From positions 11,744,625 through 11,808,624 of the forward strand of contig CM066924.1 of assembly GCA_033964015.1 (NCBI GenBank): a stretch of 64,000 nt of DNA. Direction: 5' to 3'. Shown here one piece after another: positions 61,692 to 64,000 of the stretch (its first letter is position 1; each line of letters opens with the position of its first letter). A program made the translations under genes and the position numbers. The notes under the pieces are model-generated. The model saw nothing but the letters and a program-made list of their open reading frames with translations, had not been told where the DNA came from and ran no database searches. Source of the stretch: Scolanthus callimorphus. Its lineage: Eukaryota; Cnidaria; Anthozoa; Actiniaria; Edwardsiidae.

Positions 61692-62000
61692 TATGGCTAA
61701 CCGACGGACTTCTCTAGCTTGGTCTCATTGCGTGATCCATACATTGGCATAACGCTAGCCCGGTCGCAGCTAAAGGTCTTTGCAGTGGTTTAAAGCACTT
61801 CGATTTTCGAAGTCGCCTCTGCAGTTGTTTGCCAATGACGTTTACTGAGGCAAACACCGGCTATGCCATGCTGATGAGTCCTAACAAGGACGAAACAGCT
61901 GTACATGGTTGCCGAACTGCACGGGTAATAGACTGTGCTAGCGTTCCGTCTAGGCCAGACTTATGCCGATGTGTGTATAGTTAGTGTTCATTCTCACTTA
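61692..62000 (+). mobile_element. Retrozyme-like ~309-bp insert carrying a hammerhead ribozyme
   Basis: The left flank gcgtacag and right flank ccaaacttgg are directly joined (through gca) in the opposite foldback arm (63233-63249, inverted) and in neighbouring repeat units (about 62143-62160), so this segment is an insertion. Besides the ribozyme it contains several self-complementary pieces: acttcga-ttt-tcgaagt at 61799-61815, tgtttgcc / ggcaaaca at 61827-61856, and ataacgctagc (61749-61759) against gctagcgtt (61937-61945), with cattggcataa against ttatgccgatg further out. Such a rod-like fold with a hammerhead fits the small non-autonomous retrozymes described in animals. Only one ribozyme is present, so it is a single unit. 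Confidence 0.75.
61858..61914 (+). ncRNA. Type I hammerhead ribozyme
   Basis: All core elements are in order. Stem I 5' side: CGGC (61858-61861), internal loop UAUG, CCAUG (61866-61870). Core CUGAUGA (61871-61877). Stem II GUCCU-AACA-AGGAC (61878-61891). GAAA (61892-61895). Stem III ACAGCUGU (61895-61902). Cleavage triplet GUA, with cleavage predicted after A61903. Stem I 3' side: CAUGG (61904-61908), UU, GCCG (61911-61914). Both parts of stem I pair perfectly. Stem III is a self-complementary palindrome too short to form a stable hairpin loop, as in animal retrozyme and Penelope-type hammerheads that probably act as dimers. Confidence 0.92.
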
Positions 62001-62640
62001 CCAAACTTGGCACAAGTGTTCCTTGGGTGATACCAAACAGATTTAGAGGGGGTGCCACAAATGTTCGCCCTAGGGGGAAGGGGAGGGGGCATTTTGTCCA
62101 AATTAAAAATGAGGGATCTTTTTAGGGCTGCAAAGACCGTACAGGCACCAAACTTGGCACAAATGTTCCTTGGGAGATACCAAATATCATTTAGAAGGGA
62201 TGCCACATATGCTTGCGCTAGGGGGGTAGGGAGGGGTAATTTTTGTCCGAATTAGGCATGGGGGTCTTTTGGGAGCCGCAAAGACCGTACAGGCATCACA
62301 CTTGGCACAAATGTTCCTTGGGTGACACCAATCAGATTTAAGAGGGGGATGTCACAAATGTTAGCCCAATGGGGTGGGGTGGGGCAATTTTGTCCGAATT
62401 AGCATGGGGGTCTTGTTGAGCTTCATAGGCCATACAGGCACCACACGTAGCAAAATGTTACTTAGGTGTTACTAAACAAATGAAAGGGGGTGTCACAAAT
62501 GTCTGCCCAAGGGGGATGGGGAGGGGCAAGACCGTACAGCATCAAACTTGGCACACATGCCTTTCTTTGGTGATACCAAACTGATTCAGAGGGGGCGCCA
62601 CAAATGTTCGCCCTAGAGGGGGAGGGGAATGGGAATTTTG
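62001..62640 (+). repeat. ~148-bp tandem units (forward)
   Basis: About four units with 'ccaaacttggcacaaatgtt', 'ccttgggtgataccaaacag', 'gggggtgccacaaatgttcg', 'ccctaggggg', 'attttgtccaaatta' and 'gcaaagaccgtacaggca'. The units diverge progressively to the right. Confidence 0.85.
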
Positions 62641-62929
62641 CCTAAATTAGCCATAGGGTCTTTTGCTACAAATCCTTATTGGCCTGAAATCCAAACAAGT
62701 TCCGACACAAAAAGTTTGGCAAAGAGGGAGAGGGGCAAAATTTCCATTAAGAGGGGTTGAGTCCAAAGGCACCAGACCTAGTGCATAAATTGCCTTGAGA
62801 CTGAATAGGTGCACAGTTCCGTGTATGGGAGGTTGGACTTGTCACACTTGCAGCGCCCGCTGGTGCATTTGCCTTTGCAACCGCACTTTGCAGTAGCTCG
62901 AACACACTCTTGAAGCCGGAAGTCCAAAA

Positions 62930-63250
62930 AAACATTTCTGCCAAGTTTGGTGCCTGTACGGTCGTTGCAGCCCCCAAAAGATCCCTCATGTCTAATTTGG
63001 ACAAAATACCCCTCCCTCCCCTAGGGCGAACATTTGTGGAACCCCCCCTCTTAAACTGTTTGATATCATCCAAGGAACATTTGTGACAAGTTTGGTGCCT
63101 GTATGGTCTTTGCAGCCCCCAAAAGATCCCTTATGTCTAATTTGGACAAAATGCCCCTCCTCTCCCCCCTAGGGCGAACATTTGTGGCACCCCCTCTAAA
63201 ACTGTTTGGTATCACCCAAGGAACATTTGTGTCAAGTTTGGTGCCTGTAC
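62930..63250 (-). repeat. ~148-bp tandem units (inverted)
   Basis: Two units of the 62001-62640 repeat in reverse orientation ('ccaagtttggtgcctgtac', 'cagcccccaaaagatccct', 'ctagggcgaacatttgtgg'). With the forward block they form the inner stem of the foldback. The spacer 62641-62929 includes a non-repeated 'gcccgctggtgcatttgcct' stretch. Confidence 0.85.
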
Positions 63251-63822
63251 GCAAAAGTGCACGATCCGAAGGTTTTTTGACCCTAACAGACCCTACTAAA
63301 ATACGTGTCAGTACAAAAAAGTTGGGGAGATCGGAGTTAGTATCACGTGACAATCGGGCCACGCCTATTTTTACTCTCACCCCAGTTTCAGGCTGTACCG
63401 ACATTTTTTCGATAAATGCTCTACGGTACCTCGAGATCAACGGAAGTTTGATTAAATTCTATAAGCCCGATCTCAAGATATTCTAGGATTTATAAATCAT
63501 GGCTATAATTTATGTAAAATCCAGTGTTATGAATTAACATGGCAGAGTTTGGTACTTCATGGTTATAAATTGAAAGTTTTTATAGCTCATTCTATTTGTG
63601 TATGTTTAAGGAAGGTCGTGGTTTTTATCAGAATTAAATATTTCTTTGCGATTTCGAAAAAGATGCAAATGTAAGTATCAACATAATGGCCCCACGCATC
63701 AACTAACTGCGAAATTTGGGCCTACTTTCACGTGATACTTCAGTCTATTGGTAGTATGTGTGTTATATTGGCTGCGCAATTGAAATCAACCTGTTTTTTA
63801 TATGAGAGGTTCAAAATTGGTT

Positions 63823-64000
63823 GGCATAGGTGCAAAATTACTGGGTCGATCCACCTTAAGGTTACTGAGAACCTTCGCAGCACGTCCTCGGAAAAACTAT
63901 AATACACGTCCTTAGTTTAACCAAAACACGTCAACCTATATATCGTTGGAAAGCTTATAGAATGGACTAGCGGGCTATGGCAAAAAAAAAAATCTCTTTT
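63823..64000. other. Unassigned end of window
   Basis: No feature recognised. Confidence 0.3.

Larger units (their letters stand above)
60138..63822. mobile_element. 3.7-kb foldback holding a CRE-array element and a retrozyme-like insert
   Basis: Outer ends: accaattttgaacctctc (60139-60156) mirrors gagaggttcaaaattggt (63804-63821). The arms continue after the nested CRE element at 61600 (gtttgatttctatagcgcag, ccaatataacacacattcta) against the reverse complement of 63735-63790, and agtagggtctgttag / cgtgcacttttgcgtacag against 63240-63300. The interior has ~148-bp units in both orientations. No protein recognised. The right arm has about 430 bp (63305-63735) with no counterpart in the left. 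Confidence 0.8.

Overview
The window looks like animal genomic DNA from a cnidarian, most likely an anthozoan (stony coral or sea anemone). It holds one recognisable host gene, split into small exons with canonical GT/AG junctions and spread over about 34 kb. Almost everything else is transposable-element debris typical of such genomes: foldbacks, TA- and TAA/TTA-flanked MITEs, LINE 3' ends, a Gypsy remnant, a MULE fragment, a DUF3504/Crypton-like fragment, Helitron 3' ends and satellite DNA. The species is an inference; nothing bacterial or viral in organisation was seen.

The host gene is PARP16 on the + strand. It has five coding exons (22911-23102, 33121-33252, 33837-34043, 55682-56046, 56697-56829) whose phases join into a 342-residue protein. 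The product has the N-terminal helical domain, the ART catalytic domain with its H-Y-Y residues, and a C-terminal membrane anchor. Intron 1 (10 kb) and intron 3 (21.6 kb) are packed with mobile elements.

Layout. 1-22594 (upstream of PARP16): a 1.43-kb foldback, CRE/E-box tandem-array elements, a Gypsy pol and LTR remnant (minus strand, 5196-6895), more CRE-array elements (8142-10130, 12800-14149), a TIR element (14521-16125), Helitron-derived DNA (to 19219) with a nested foldback, and a 3.3-kb foldback carrying AGGTCAC arrays. 23103-33120 (intron 1): LINE ends, MITEs, a 203-bp tandem array with a LINE inserted, and a MULE transposase fragment. 34044-55681 (intron 3): a CRE-array element split by a multi-level nest (35031-37081), a 2.75-kb foldback with two MITEs inside it, a Crypton-like pseudogene, and a 92-bp satellite of about 2.4 kb with higher-order structure. 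56830-64000: PARP16 downstream sequence, two more CRE-array elements, and a 3.7-kb foldback containing a complete hammerhead ribozyme.

The most noteworthy items are these. (1) A type I hammerhead ribozyme (61858-61914) sits in a roughly 309-bp retrozyme-like insert, with empty sites visible in the opposite arm and in neighbouring repeat units. (2) A family of mobile elements is built from 128-bp units, each carrying two TGACGTCA palindromes and a CACGTG. (3) Arrays of nuclear-receptor-like AGGTCAC half-sites occur in both arms of a foldback just upstream of PARP16. All family names come from reading the sequence by eye; no database search was possible.
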